Assembly: GCA_038148755.1 (NCBI GenBank)
Contig: JAYQWA010000011.1
Location: forward strand, 8,635-72,634
Reading direction: 5' to 3'
From: UBA5109 sp038148755
GTDB taxonomy: Bacteria; Pseudomonadota; Gammaproteobacteria; Pseudomonadales; Pseudohongiellaceae
DNA: 64,000 nt
The position numbers were made by a program, and so were the translations under genes. The notes beneath the pieces were generated by a model. That model was not told the DNA's origin. It did not search any database and saw only the letters and a list, made by a program, of their open reading frames with translations. Of this stretch, positions 17,135-26,735 are shown one piece after another (within the stretch, counting starts at the first letter, position 1; each line of letters starts with the position of its first letter).

Positions 17135-17582
17135 ACAGGGCAGTCAATATAAATTTTGGCAGGAGAAGTCGCTTGAGCAGATGAGCCCGGAAGAATGGGA
17201 GTTGCTTTGTGATGGCTGCGGTAAATGCTGTCTGCACAAACTTGAAGACGAAAGTAGTGGTGAAATCGCTTACACGCGGGTAATTTGTCGGTATTTCGAT
17301 GAAAACACCTGTCGTTGCCAGGTTTATGCTACACGCAGAACGAAGGTTCCTGATTGTGTGATACTGAAGCCTGGTAATTTGAAAGATTTACCCTGGATGC
17401 CATCAAGCTGCGCTTACCGCCTTTTATATGAAGGAAAAAACCTGCCTGAATGGCACCCACTAGAGGCTGGAAACCGCAAAGCTATTGAGGAAAGTGGAAA
17501 TACTGTCTCAGGCAAGGTAATCTCTGAAGAGTTTGTGCATGAAGACGGTTATGATGAGCATGTAATACATTGGGTAGAGTAA
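17124..17582 (+). CDS. YcgN family (UPF0260) cysteine-cluster protein
   Basis: 152-residue protein with the CDGCGKCC cluster (Cys29, 32, 35, 36) plus CRYFDENTCRCQVY and a further cysteine in PDCVILKP, a pattern typical of the YkgJ/YcgN zinc- or iron-binding families. No function is established. The ATG at 17124 inside the end of ycgL gives the family start; an in-frame TTG at 17103 is less likely. Confidence 0.88.
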   Translation: MADKQGSQYKFWQEKSLEQMSPEEWELLCDGCGKCCLHKLEDESSGEIAYTRVICRYFDENTCRCQVYATRRTKVPDCVILKPGNLKDLPWMPSSCAYRLLYEGKNLPEWHPLEAGNRKAIEESGNTVSGKVISEEFVHEDGYDEHVIHWVE

Positions 17583-17616
17583 AATTCAAAGCGGTTTAAA
17601 CTGAATATCTAAAAAT

Positions 17617-17997
17617 ATGGAAACCTTAGATTATATAATTGCCTGGTTGATCTATCTCGTCGCTGCAGTGGCCATGTCTTATCTGTTATGGAAAACACTT
17701 AAAAAGATTTTCTGGGTGGATTTAGCCTATGTTTTGCAGGTTACCTTCATGGCTATCGTTTTTACGCCATGGTATGTCGAAGTTGACAGTAGTGTATTGG
17801 CACCCGCCATCATTATCTTTGTCATGGATATTGTCACCATTGAACTGGTCGCCGGGATCAGATCACTGGTACCGCTGGCAATGGCCATTTTATTATCAAC
17901 AATCATCACCATGTTTGGCATAGCCACTTACCGGGTTCGCAAGGTTAGGCGACTGCTGAATATCAAAAAAACACGGAGAGAAAGAAAAGCCTTCTAA
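17617..17997 (+). CDS. Membrane protein of unknown function
   Basis: 126 aa, with about four hydrophobic segments (residues ~5-25, 33-53, 60-78, 84-105) and a very basic C-terminus (RVRKVRRLLNIKKTRRERK) expected in the cytoplasm. No family recognised from motifs. It lies between ycgN and hrpA, 34 bases from each, so it may be part of that transcript. Identity is unknown. Confidence 0.75.
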   Translation: METLDYIIAWLIYLVAAVAMSYLLWKTLKKIFWVDLAYVLQVTFMAIVFTPWYVEVDSSVLAPAIIIFVMDIVTIELVAGIRSLVPLAMAILLSTIITMFGIATYRVRKVRRLLNIKKTRRERKAF

Positions 17998-18030
17998 GCT
18001 CATTGTTTCTGATTGTGCTGAATATTATTC

Positions 18031-21000
18031 ATGCCTATAAAGTTTCCGATTACTTATCCTCCAGAGCTGCCGCTCAGCCAGAAAACTGATCAGATAAAAC
18101 AAGCGATTGAAAGAAATCAGGTAGTCATTGTCGGGGGTGAAACCGGTTCCGGCAAAACCACCCAGTTACCTAAAATTTGCTTGGACCTGGGACGAGGTCA
18201 ACAGGCAAAAATCGCTCATACCCAACCTCGCAGGCTGGCTGCAAGAAGTGTCAGTCAGCGTATCGCGGAAGAACTGCAGGTAGAGCTCGGTGAAGAAGTT
18301 GGCTACCAGGTGCGTTTTAATAAGCTCAGTAATGATCTTACCCGTATCAAATTAATGACGGATGGAATTTTGTTGGCAGAAATCCAGCAGGATCCGCTTT
18401 TAAAACAATACGACACCATCATTATTGATGAAGCACATGAGCGTAGCTTAAATATCGATTTTTTACTGGGATATTTAAGTAAACTGTTACCGCAGCGTCC
18501 TGATTTGAAGTTGATTATTACTTCAGCAACTATTGATCTGAATAAATTTTCTGAACATTTTAAGCAGGCACCGATCATTGAGGTATCAGGCAGAACTTTC
18601 CCTGTTGATATTCTTTATAGACCTCAAACAGATGATGGAGATAAAGACCTGGCTGATAACATCATTTCAGCCATTAAAGAATTAAATGCCATAGAACGCG
18701 GGCAGGGCAAGGCAAAAAATAAAGGCGATGTGCTGGTTTTTTTAAATGGTGAGCGCGAAATTCGTGATGTTGCCCAGGCCTTACGCAAAGAAAAGTTTGG
18801 CAATACAGAAATATTGCCGCTTTATGCCAGGCTAAGCAATAAGGAACAGAACAGGGTGTTCCAGTCCCATCCCGGGCGGCGCATTGTGTTGGCAACCAAT
18901 GTTGCTGAAACTTCAATTACGGTTCCCGGCATTGCCAGTGTGATAGACCCGGGAACAGCCCGTTTAAGCCGTTACAGTGTTCGCAATAAAATTCAGCGAC
19001 TGCCTATCGAAGCCATTTCACAAGCCAGTGCAAATCAGCGTGCCGGACGCTGTGGGCGTATTGCTCCAGGCATCTGTATACGTCTTTACAGTGAAGCGGA
19101 TTTTCAACAAAGGCCCAAGTTTACTGATACTGAAATAACCAGAACCAACCTGGCATCAGTTATTTTGCAAATGCTTAATTTGGAACTCGGCAGCATTGAT
19201 GAATTTCCTTTTATTGATAAACCAGAAACTAAAGCTGTTAATGATGGTTTAAAAGTTTTGCAGGAACTCGGGGCTATCGATGCGGAAGGAAAATTAAGCA
19301 AAACCGGGAAGCTCATGGCCGAATTCCCGGTTGATCCCCGCTATGCAAGAATGTTACTGGAAGCTTCATTCAGATCCTGTCTGACTGAAGTGCTGATTAT
19401 TGTCAGCGCCATGAGTGTTCAGGATCCAAGAGAAAGACCGCTTGATAAGCAGCAAAGTGCCGATGAAAAGCATAGGCTGTTCCATCATCCTCAATCCGAT
19501 TTCCTGGGTTTTCTGAAACTCTGGCAGGTATTTGAGGATGAGCGTCAGCAATTAACACAGGGGCAATTGAGAAAGTACTGCCAGCGTCATTTTTTATCTT
19601 ATACGCGCATGCGTGAATGGCGGGAGATACACCGACAATTACATTTGCAATGTCGTGAGCTGGTTTTAAAGGTAAATACGCAGGCTGCAGATGAAGACAG
19701 TATTCATCAGTCGATATTGCAAGGCCTGATAGTTCAGGTTGCCCGGCACCAGGATGAACTGGATTATCTCGGGACAAGAAATCGTAAATTTCAGATATTT
19801 CCGGGTTCCAGCCTGTTCAGGAAAAAAAGTAAATGGATATTGGCAGCGGAACTTGTTGAGACAACCCGGTTATATGGCAGGCTAAATTGTCAGATAAAGC
19901 CGGAATGGGTAGAGGCTGCAGCGGGCGATCTGTTAAATCACGAATACTTTGAACCCCATTGGGAAAAACGCCGGGGGCAGGTGATGGCCTTTGAAAAAGT
20001 ATCCTTGTACGGATTAACACTGATCGAAAAACGCAAAATTAGTTTCAGTAAAATTGATCCTGCTGCCAGCCGTGAAATTTTTATCCGGCATGCTCTGGTT
20101 GCGCTGGATATTCGTTCTCAGGCGGATTTTTATCGGCATAACTGTCGCTTAATTGAAAAAATTGCCAGGCTGGAAGATAAAACCAGACGACGGGATATTC
20201 TGGTTGATGAATCAGCACTTTATGAATTTTATGACCGTATTCTGCCGGCGCATATTTATAGCAGCAGGAATCTTGAGCACTGGTACAAGAAACTGGATAA
20301 AGCACAGCAATCACGCCTATTCCTGACAGAACAGGATTTATTGAGCAAGCAAAATCCGGACTTCGATAATAATGATTTCCCCGATCAGTTACATACGCCA
20401 TCCATGGCGCTGAAATTGGATTATAAATTTGCCCCGGGGAAAGTTTCAGATGGAATTTCGGTGGATGTCCCTATATCAGCGCTGAAGCAATTAAAGCAAG
20501 ACGATCTGGACTGGCTGGTTCCTGGCATGCTACGCGAGAAATGTATTGCTCTGGTAAAGGCCTTGCCAAAACCGATGCGCAAGCAACTGGTTCCGATACC
20601 GGATCTCGTAGACAGACTCTTACCTGAGTTGAAATCCACAGGGGGCGGGAACTTGCGTTATTTGTTGGCTAAAAAAATTACAGCCTTAAGCGGCCTGCCG
20701 ATTGACCCGCAACAATGGTCTGATTATGTATTGGATGAACATCTGCAGATGCAGATCATGGTGCGGGATGAAGCAGGTAATGTTCTGGGTAGTGGCAGGG
20801 ATCTGCTGGTATTACAGGAGCAGTTCGCCGAAGAGATTCAACGTGACATACAACGTCATTCGGAAAACTCATTGGAACGCTCAGGGATTACCCATTGGGA
20901 TTTTGGCGAGCTCGAAGAAACGCATGAAATCAAGGTTGAGAATATCAGATTATGTACTTACCCGGCTCTAGTGGATGAGCTCGACAGCGTCGCTTTAACC

Positions 21001-21759
21001 CTGTGTGATAATCTGCCATTGGCAGTGCAGGAAACAGTCTGGGGTATTGTACGTTTGCTGATGCTAAAAAGCCCTCAGCAGGTAAAGTATCTGAAAAAGA
21101 TACTCCTGAGTGATAAACAGAAAAACCTGCTTTTAAGTCATTTTGGGCACAAAGATGAAATTCTGCAGCAGCTGATTCGTACCGCCTATCGAAACTGTTT
21201 TATTAATGAAAATAAGCTGCCAAGAACAGAGAAAGCGTTTAATGACATGTATGAGCGTTTTAGAGGCGATTTAATAGCCATTGCTGAAAAGCTGGGGCAC
21301 AAACTTTATGACATAGCAGGGCGTTATCATCAGGTTACAAAGTTACTGGAAAAGTTTTCCGCTATCGAGTCTGTATACAAGGATGTGGAAATGCAGCTGG
21401 AGGAACTTTTTCATGCAGATTTTATTTGTGACACACCGAAAGAATACTTTACAGAAATACCCAGATATTTAAACGCTATTGCTGAGCGGATGGAGAAGTA
21501 TCCCAGGCAGGCGGAAAAGGACAAGGAATGGACAAAAACATTGCAGCGTTATCAGGCCTTATATAACCAGCAATATGAGTTTTTGGTAAAACAAAACAGG
21601 GTGTCTGATGAGCTTGAGAGGTTCAGATGGCTAATGGAGGAATTTCGGGTGTCGTTATTTGCTCAGTCGATGGGAACACGAGAACCAGTTTCAGAAAAAC
21701 GCTTACAGAAGTATTGGCAGGAAGAAGTTCTGGAGACCGCTATGGGTGTTAATATTTAA
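18031..21759 (+). CDS. hrpA: ATP-dependent RNA helicase HrpA
   Basis: DEAH-box helicase. Motif I GETGSGKT at residues 36-43, motif II DEAH at 133-136, motif III SAT near 165, motif VI QRAGRCGR near 340. These are followed by winged-helix, ratchet and OB domains and the long HrpA-specific C-terminal extension (DUF3418). 1242 aa, close to E. coli HrpA at 1300. In E. coli HrpA acts on stalled or collided ribosomes. Its stop overlaps the convergent PilZ gene by 11 bases. Confidence 0.95.
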   Translation: MPIKFPITYPPELPLSQKTDQIKQAIERNQVVIVGGETGSGKTTQLPKICLDLGRGQQAKIAHTQPRRLAARSVSQRIAEELQVELGEEVGYQVRFNKLSNDLTRIKLMTDGILLAEIQQDPLLKQYDTIIIDEAHERSLNIDFLLGYLSKLLPQRPDLKLIITSATIDLNKFSEHFKQAPIIEVSGRTFPVDILYRPQTDDGDKDLADNIISAIKELNAIERGQGKAKNKGDVLVFLNGEREIRDVAQALRKEKFGNTEILPLYARLSNKEQNRVFQSHPGRRIVLATNVAETSITVPGIASVIDPGTARLSRYSVRNKIQRLPIEAISQASANQRAGRCGRIAPGICIRLYSEADFQQRPKFTDTEITRTNLASVILQMLNLELGSIDEFPFIDKPETKAVNDGLKVLQELGAIDAEGKLSKTGKLMAEFPVDPRYARMLLEASFRSCLTEVLIIVSAMSVQDPRERPLDKQQSADEKHRLFHHPQSDFLGFLKLWQVFEDERQQLTQGQLRKYCQRHFLSYTRMREWREIHRQLHLQCRELVLKVNTQAADEDSIHQSILQGLIVQVARHQDELDYLGTRNRKFQIFPGSSLFRKKSKWILAAELVETTRLYGRLNCQIKPEWVEAAAGDLLNHEYFEPHWEKRRGQVMAFEKVSLYGLTLIEKRKISFSKIDPAASREIFIRHALVALDIRSQADFYRHNCRLIEKIARLEDKTRRRDILVDESALYEFYDRILPAHIYSSRNLEHWYKKLDKAQQSRLFLTEQDLLSKQNPDFDNNDFPDQLHTPSMALKLDYKFAPGKVSDGISVDVPISALKQLKQDDLDWLVPGMLREKCIALVKALPKPMRKQLVPIPDLVDRLLPELKSTGGGNLRYLLAKKITALSGLPIDPQQWSDYVLDEHLQMQIMVRDEAGNVLGSGRDLLVLQEQFAEEIQRDIQRHSENSLERSGITHWDFGELEETHEIKVENIRLCTYPALVDELDSVALTLCDNLPLAVQETVWGIVRLLMLKSPQQVKYLKKILLSDKQKNLLLSHFGHKDEILQQLIRTAYRNCFINENKLPRTEKAFNDMYERFRGDLIAIAEKLGHKLYDIAGRYHQVTKLLEKFSAIESVYKDVEMQLEELFHADFICDTPKEYFTEIPRYLNAIAERMEKYPRQAEKDKEWTKTLQRYQALYNQQYEFLVKQNRVSDELERFRWLMEEFRVSLFAQSMGTREPVSEKRLQKYWQEEVLETAMGVNI

Positions 21760-22126
21760 CCAGGGTTTTTACCCCGAGGAAGAATTGGCCTTCTTCCAAA
21801 TCGAAAATACGGACTATTTCCACTAGTGCCTGGAACTCATTCTTATTGGTTTGTCCATCATGGATTTTAATTTTGCATTCGGTTCCCATAGGAATGACCT
21901 GATCCGTCATTATCCCCATGCCACTTTTACTGATGTTGACACAAAGCGCTTCACATATTTTTTGTGGGCGGCCATAGTATAAAGTGATAGCAGTATTTAC
22001 CTTTGCTCGTTCGAATTCACGTTGATCATGGAAACGAGCCATTGTGTGATAGGTCCCTCTGAGTAGGTCACGCATTTTAATCATTGAATCAGAGCCTATT
22101 ATGGGTAAATTTATTTTTCGGTTCAA
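21749..22126 (-). CDS. PilZ domain protein (predicted c-di-GMP receptor)
   Basis: 125 aa. After a 30-residue lead the PilZ motif elements are visible: arginines in RFHDQREFER and the (D/N)xSxxG box as NISKSGMG. This suggests binding of cyclic di-GMP. The TTG start at 22126 has a fitting AGGTGAG ribosome-binding site 6 bases upstream; ATG at 22084 is an alternative. Convergent and overlapping with hrpA, and divergent from the phosphatase-regulator gene, so a shared signalling context is possible. Confidence 0.8.
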   Translation of the reverse strand: MNRKINLPIIGSDSMIKMRDLLRGTYHTMARFHDQREFERAKVNTAITLYYGRPQKICEALCVNISKSGMGIMTDQVIPMGTECKIKIHDGQTNKNEFQALVEIVRIFDLEEGQFFLGVKTLVKY

Positions 22127-22239
22127 ACAATTCTCACCTGCGAGTATGTATTATTTTAAATAAACATTTTGTGATGTAATTAACGAACTTCTATTGCAGC
22201 AAAATACAGAAGGGAGTAAGGTAGAACTGTCTTGGGGTT

Positions 22240-22267
22240 TTGAAGAAATGTTCCTGGTTTAGATAAA
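22240..22267 (+). promoter_or_regulatory. Possible promoter of the regulator/phosphatase gene
   Basis: TTGAAG (22240-22245), 16-base spacer, GATAAA (22262-22267), about 100 bases before the ATG at 22368. The match is moderate, and the long leader leaves room for other control. Confidence 0.3.
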
Positions 22268-22367
22268 ATCCACTGTTTTTTTAAGGCATCTCAGGAGCCA
22301 TATTCATTGACTAACATAATTCAACGGTAGGCTGTTTGAGGAATCAGCTAGCCTCTCAAGAAGAATA

Positions 22368-23555
22368 ATGGAAAAAGGGGATAATAGTACTGTCTTGGTA
22401 ATTGATGATGACCTCGTCGTCAGGGATAGTATTGCCGCTTTTCTGTCAGAACTCGCCTATCGTGTTGTTGTCGCCTCGGATACCAGTGAAGGAATGGAAG
22501 CTTTTCATTCGGCTGCGCCCGACCTGATCATTCTTGACCTTAATATTGCGGGTGACTGCGCTCTGGATTTTTTGAAAGCTATTTTTCTGGAGTCTTCCGC
22601 TCAGCCGGTCATCGTGCTTTCAGATAAAGAAGTCCTCGATAATGTTGTTGAAGCAATGAAACTTGGTGCCAGCGATTATCTTATAAAGCCGGTTACTGAG
22701 TTGGTGCTGCTGCAACTTTCCATCAACAGCAGCTTGAATAAGGCTAATATCATTAAAGAAAATGAGGCCTATCGCAAAAAACTGGAAAGCATCAATCATG
22801 AGCTGGAATATAACCTTGAGCTATTCCAGACTGACCAGCAGGCCGGAAGGTTGGTCCAGATAAGCATGTCTCCAGAGCCACCACAGGTTCTGGCGGGTTA
22901 TGAGATTAATCACAGAGTTGTACCTTCCCTCTATCTGAGTGGAGATTCAGTAGAGTACGCTGAAGTGTCGAAGCACAGTGTTTTGTTTTATCTGGCGGAT
23001 GTTTCAGGCCATGGTTCTTCGTCAGCTTTCATTACTATACTGTTACGTTTTCGTACTGAGCAGATGTTGCGGGAACAGGAAGGCACCTTTTCCAAAAAAC
23101 TTACCCCAGCTTTAATACTCAGGCGTTTAAATAAGGACTTACTTGGTGCCGGACTTGGCAAACATATCACCATGTTTGTCGGTCTGTTAAACAGGAAAGA
23201 CAACACTCTGACCTATAGTGTTGCTGCTCATCATCCACTTCCTGTTATTTATAAGGATGGCAAAGCCAGCTTTATAGAAGTTAAGCGCAGCAGCTTTCCT
23301 GTCGGTTTGCTGACTGAAGCGGAATATTTTGAAGAAACCATTCCTTTCGAAAAAGCATCACTCACATTATGTTCCGATGGCATTCTTGAAACCTTGCCAC
23401 AAGCCAGCCTGGAAGAAAAAGAAAAAAGAATTCTTGAAGTCGTAGAGCAAAGTGAAGGAAAATTTCAGGCTATCAGAGAAGCATTCATGCTTAAAAATCT
23501 GAAAAATATACCTGATGATATTGCTGTGATGAATATCAGTGATCTGGCATCATAA
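22368..23555 (+). CDS. Response regulator with PP2C-type phosphatase (HsbR/RssB-like)
   Basis: 395 aa. Residues 8-120 are a receiver domain with acidic pocket VIDDD, phosphoacceptor Asp57 (IILDLNI) and a KPV lysine near 110. A short coiled linker (residues ~125-155) leads to a SpoIIE/PP2C phosphatase domain with the metal-binding LADVSGHGSSSA and CSDGILE motifs. The architecture, and the STAS gene 29 bases downstream, match the Pseudomonas HsbR-HsbA partner-switch pair, in which the phosphatase/kinase controls an anti-anti-sigma factor affecting motility and biofilm. The assignment is by architecture. Confidence 0.85.
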   Translation: MEKGDNSTVLVIDDDLVVRDSIAAFLSELAYRVVVASDTSEGMEAFHSAAPDLIILDLNIAGDCALDFLKAIFLESSAQPVIVLSDKEVLDNVVEAMKLGASDYLIKPVTELVLLQLSINSSLNKANIIKENEAYRKKLESINHELEYNLELFQTDQQAGRLVQISMSPEPPQVLAGYEINHRVVPSLYLSGDSVEYAEVSKHSVLFYLADVSGHGSSSAFITILLRFRTEQMLREQEGTFSKKLTPALILRRLNKDLLGAGLGKHITMFVGLLNRKDNTLTYSVAAHHPLPVIYKDGKASFIEVKRSSFPVGLLTEAEYFEETIPFEKASLTLCSDGILETLPQASLEEKEKRILEVVEQSEGKFQAIREAFMLKNLKNIPDDIAVMNISDLAS

Positions 23556-23584
23556 CAATTGGGATGAGCAGGGTTATGTTATAG

Positions 23585-24067
23585 ATGAATTCAGGAAAGA
23601 TTTTAGTAGCAGAATACAAGCACATGCCAGTTCTTAAACTGGTGGGGGATGTGCGTGTCCTGATGAGTTCTACCATCGATAATTATTTTTCAAGCCTCTA
23701 CAGCAAGGCTATTCTGGAAGCCATGATTGTCGATCTGGCTGAAACAACCGGGATTGATAGTACGGCTTTGGGTTTGCTTGCCAAAATGGCAATCCAGTTG
23801 CGTAACCGCTTTAATGTTAAACCCAGCATTATTTCCACTAATCCTGATATCACAAAAATTCTTAAAGGCATGAGCTTTGATATTATTTTCGATATTGTGG
23901 AAGAGCCACTTGATGCTGAAACAAATTTTGGCGAGTTGAATCACGTCAGCGAGCCTGAAGATGTGATCAAACAGAAAGTTATTGTTGCCCACCAGGCGCT
24001 TATGACTTTAAGTGATGAGAATAAACTTGAATTTCAGGATCTGGTCAGCGCCTTAAAAAACAGCTAA
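23585..24067 (+). CDS. STAS domain anti-sigma-factor antagonist (HsbA-like)
   Basis: 160 aa. Residues 1-100 form a STAS domain; the phosphorylatable residue is Ser59 in GIDSTALGLL, the position dephosphorylated by the partner PP2C enzyme in partner-switching systems. A C-terminal extension of about 50 residues is helical. Cotranscribed with the upstream regulator. In Pseudomonas HsbA binds FlgM or a diguanylate cyclase depending on phosphorylation; whether this holds here is inference. Confidence 0.85.
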   Translation: MNSGKILVAEYKHMPVLKLVGDVRVLMSSTIDNYFSSLYSKAILEAMIVDLAETTGIDSTALGLLAKMAIQLRNRFNVKPSIISTNPDITKILKGMSFDIIFDIVEEPLDAETNFGELNHVSEPEDVIKQKVIVAHQALMTLSDENKLEFQDLVSALKNS

Positions 24068-24088
24068 ATGTTCTTTTTAACTGTTCTT

Positions 24089-24547
24089 TCAACTGTTCTT
24101 CACTGCCAATTTGGTTTTAATAAAGTCGCTGTGAGAGACATACAGCAGTTCAGCAACTTTACGAATAAGATGCTCCTCATAACGATCCAGGTTGCCATCC
24201 GCAAAAGCCACTTCCCACATGTTCTGGATTAAAGCAATTTTATCTTTCTGGTCATAAGATTCATTAATCAGGCTGGTGAACTGATAGACCGAGGTGGCTT
24301 CATCGGCTTCCTGTTGAGCCAGGTTGAATAACTCTTCCAGGGTAGCTTCCGGCAAGTTAAATTTGCTTTGCAGAATGCTGGATATCTTTTTTGTTTCGAT
24401 ATCGTCTATGCTGTGATCGGCCTTACATAGCTCAAACATCAAAGCTGCACAGGCAAGATGATTTTTTTCTATGAGTGCTACGCCTGCGTCATGCTGTTCT
24501 GCCGGACTCAGGTATTTGTTAAAGAAAGTGTTGATACTTTGTAACAT
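24089..24547 (-). CDS. TerB-like (tellurite-resistance/DjlA N-terminal) protein
   Basis: 152 aa, all-helical. The family pattern is visible: MFELCKADHSIDDIETKKISSIL for the first helical pair and MWEVAFADGNLDRYEEHLIRKVAELL for the second, with the acidic AD(G/H)xxxxxE repeats typical of TerB domains. Function of stand-alone members is unclear; tellurite resistance is not implied. It is the last gene of the minus-strand purB-roxA-dusA group, 10 bases after dusA. Confidence 0.8.
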   Translation of the reverse strand: MLQSINTFFNKYLSPAEQHDAGVALIEKNHLACAALMFELCKADHSIDDIETKKISSILQSKFNLPEATLEELFNLAQQEADEATSVYQFTSLINESYDQKDKIALIQNMWEVAFADGNLDRYEEHLIRKVAELLYVSHSDFIKTKLAVKNS

Positions 24548-24557
24548 AAGCTCTCCT

Positions 24558-25544
24558 TTATCGGGGTTGCACTACTTGCATGGCTTTCTCAAGCACACTT
24601 ATACCGGCACCGGGCTTATAAGCATTTTCACTGAGGTAGCGCCTAAACTTTTTACCGCCTGGCTGGTTTTGAAACAGCCCAAGTATATGCCTGGTTATAT
24701 GTCTTAAGGCTGTTCCTTGCTGTAATTCCTCGGCAACGTAGGGTAAAAAATATTCAAGGATTTTTTGGCGCTCAGGTATCTCATTATCAGCATTGAAAAA
24801 TTCCTGATCTACAGCAGACAGGATATAAGGGTGCTGATAGGCTTCACGTCCCAGCATGACGCCGTCGACATGACGTAAATGCTCATGTGCTTCTGCCAGG
24901 GTTTTAATGCCGCCGTTAATGATTATTTCCAGCTCGGGGAAATTGCCTTTAATGTCATAGACACGCTGATAGTTTAAAGGGGGTATTTCCCTGTTTTGTT
25001 TTGGACTCAGGCCTTTAAGAATTGCGATGCGGGCATGCAGAATGAAACAGGAACAGCCAGCAGAGTTTACGAGAGTAATGAAATTCGCCAACTCGTCATA
25101 GGAATCGATATTGTCTATCCCAATGCGGCTTTTCACGGTGACGGGAATATTGACTGAACTTTTCATGGCAGCAACACAGTCTGCAACCAGTTCGGGCTCA
25201 GCCATCAGGCAGGCACCAATTTTACCATTTTGCACACGGTCACTGGGGCAGCCGACATTTAAATTAACTTCCTGGTAGCCCACATCTTCAGCCAGCCTGG
25301 CAGATTCAGCTAGCTCGTCGGGGTCACTGCCTCCGAGCTGAATGGCGAGCGGCTGTTCTGCGGGGTTAAACTTCAGAAAACGTTCTTTGTCTCCGTGTAA
25401 TAAGGCACCAGTAGTTACCATTTCCGTGTATAACATCGCGTGCTTGCTTAACAAACGTAAAAAATAACGGCAGTGGCGGTCGGTCCAGTCCATCATGGGG
25501 GCGACACAGAAGCGATGAGAAAGCGGTTGTGAAGAAACAGACAT
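24558..25544 (-). CDS. dusA: tRNA-dihydrouridine(20/20a) synthase DusA
   Basis: FMN-dependent enzyme reducing uridine to dihydrouridine in the tRNA D-loop. FCVAPMMDWTDRHCR at the N-terminus, the catalytic-cysteine motif NLNVGCPSDRVQNGKIGACLM, and FMN-phosphate segments IINGGI and GVMLGREAYQHPY. The ACLM motif and 328-aa length fit DusA rather than DusB/C. It starts 9 bases after roxA stops. Confidence 0.95.
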   Translation of the reverse strand: MSVSSQPLSHRFCVAPMMDWTDRHCRYFLRLLSKHAMLYTEMVTTGALLHGDKERFLKFNPAEQPLAIQLGGSDPDELAESARLAEDVGYQEVNLNVGCPSDRVQNGKIGACLMAEPELVADCVAAMKSSVNIPVTVKSRIGIDNIDSYDELANFITLVNSAGCSCFILHARIAILKGLSPKQNREIPPLNYQRVYDIKGNFPELEIIINGGIKTLAEAHEHLRHVDGVMLGREAYQHPYILSAVDQEFFNADNEIPERQKILEYFLPYVAEELQQGTALRHITRHILGLFQNQPGGKKFRRYLSENAYKPGAGISVLEKAMQVVQPR

Positions 25545-25553
25545 GAGCTTGTA

Positions 25554-26735
25554 CTAATTCTCCGGATTGGCCTCTATGAGTGAGCCCTGATTATAAAGTT
25601 TGCAGACAAGATTTAAACAGTCTGGAGAATTCTGGATAGCCTGGCTGTCAATGCAGACTGTTCTGGCATCACAGAGCTCAAGGACCATTCTATGAATGTC
25701 ATTCTTGTTAACAGGTAAGTCAAAGCCGGCACCATCAACAGATAAAAACAGGGTGTGGTCCTTTTCATAAAACGCAAAACGGGCAGCAGGGTGTTTTTCC
25801 AGTAACAGACCCTGCTGCAGAGCTGCTTGTAATGTCTCAGGATTGAATTCGGTATCTGGTAGATAAGTCAGCTCTGGATATTTTCTTTGTGTCATGGTCT
25901 GTGCAAAGCATTGTTCTATTTTATGCTCAAAATTCTCTGTATTTTGAAGATAAGTCTGAATAAGTGATTTTGCTTTAGACAGACTGGCGTGACTAATTTC
26001 AGAAAGATTGGGCTGTACTTTTATGCCTGACAAGTCCGGGTCGCTATAACGCTGGTCTTCGGTCAGTTCTGCACAGAGCCGGGCAGCAAACTGACTCAGC
26101 AATTCAGCGCAGGAGGGAGCCCGGAAACCGATGGAATAACTCAGGGATTCATTTAATGCGGTGCCATGATGGGCAAGACCGGGAGGGATGTAGAGAACAT
26201 CACCAGCCTGTAGAGTAAATTCCTCCTGCGCAATAAAGTTTTCCAGAATTTTTAGCTCAGTGTCTTGTCTTAAATGACTGGTATCATCGCAGCGTTGACC
26301 AAGTTGCCAGTGTCTTTGGCCCAGACCCTGAATAATGAAGACATCATAGTAATCAAAATGCGGGCCTACGCCGGCATTTTTTGTTGCATAGCTGACCATG
26401 ACATCATCAAGCCGCCAGCCCGGAATAAAAGAGATACTGTTTAAAAGTTGCTTTACGGCAGGAAACCAGTGGTCAACGGCCTGTGCCAGCAGGGTCCAGT
26501 CATGTTCAGGAAGTGTTGTAAAGTCCTGTTCGGTAAATGGCCCAGATTTCAGGCGCCAGGTGTCATTTTCATTAAAGACCAGTCTGGCTTCGATTTCTTC
26601 TTCGCAAGCCAGACCCGCGAGTTCTTCAGGGCTCAGGGGATCCTGGAATTCAGGGAAGGCATTTTTTAAGAGTAAAGGCTTTTTTTGCCAGTAAGTACCG
26701 AGAAATTCTTCAGGGCTGATGTCATCCGGCAGCAT
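25554..26735 (-). CDS. roxA: Ribosomal protein uL16 arginine 3-hydroxylase (RoxA/YcfD)
   Basis: 2-oxoglutarate/Fe(II)-dependent JmjC-type cupin that hydroxylates an arginine of ribosomal protein L16. The N-terminal EEFLGTYWQKKPLLLKNAF is the family signature. Iron ligands are the His and Asp of GPHFDYYDVF and a His of GLAHHGTAL; the RHWQLG strand follows. A C-terminal winged-helix region completes 393 aa. Its ATG overlaps the purB stop by one base; linkage with purB is common in Gammaproteobacteria. Confidence 0.92.
   Translation of the reverse strand: MLPDDISPEEFLGTYWQKKPLLLKNAFPEFQDPLSPEELAGLACEEEIEARLVFNENDTWRLKSGPFTEQDFTTLPEHDWTLLAQAVDHWFPAVKQLLNSISFIPGWRLDDVMVSYATKNAGVGPHFDYYDVFIIQGLGQRHWQLGQRCDDTSHLRQDTELKILENFIAQEEFTLQAGDVLYIPPGLAHHGTALNESLSYSIGFRAPSCAELLSQFAARLCAELTEDQRYSDPDLSGIKVQPNLSEISHASLSKAKSLIQTYLQNTENFEHKIEQCFAQTMTQRKYPELTYLPDTEFNPETLQAALQQGLLLEKHPAARFAFYEKDHTLFLSVDGAGFDLPVNKNDIHRMVLELCDARTVCIDSQAIQNSPDCLNLVCKLYNQGSLIEANPEN

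Noticed and set aside
24089..24547. Tellurite resistance determinant
   Set aside because: A single TerB-like domain without the other ter genes does not imply resistance.
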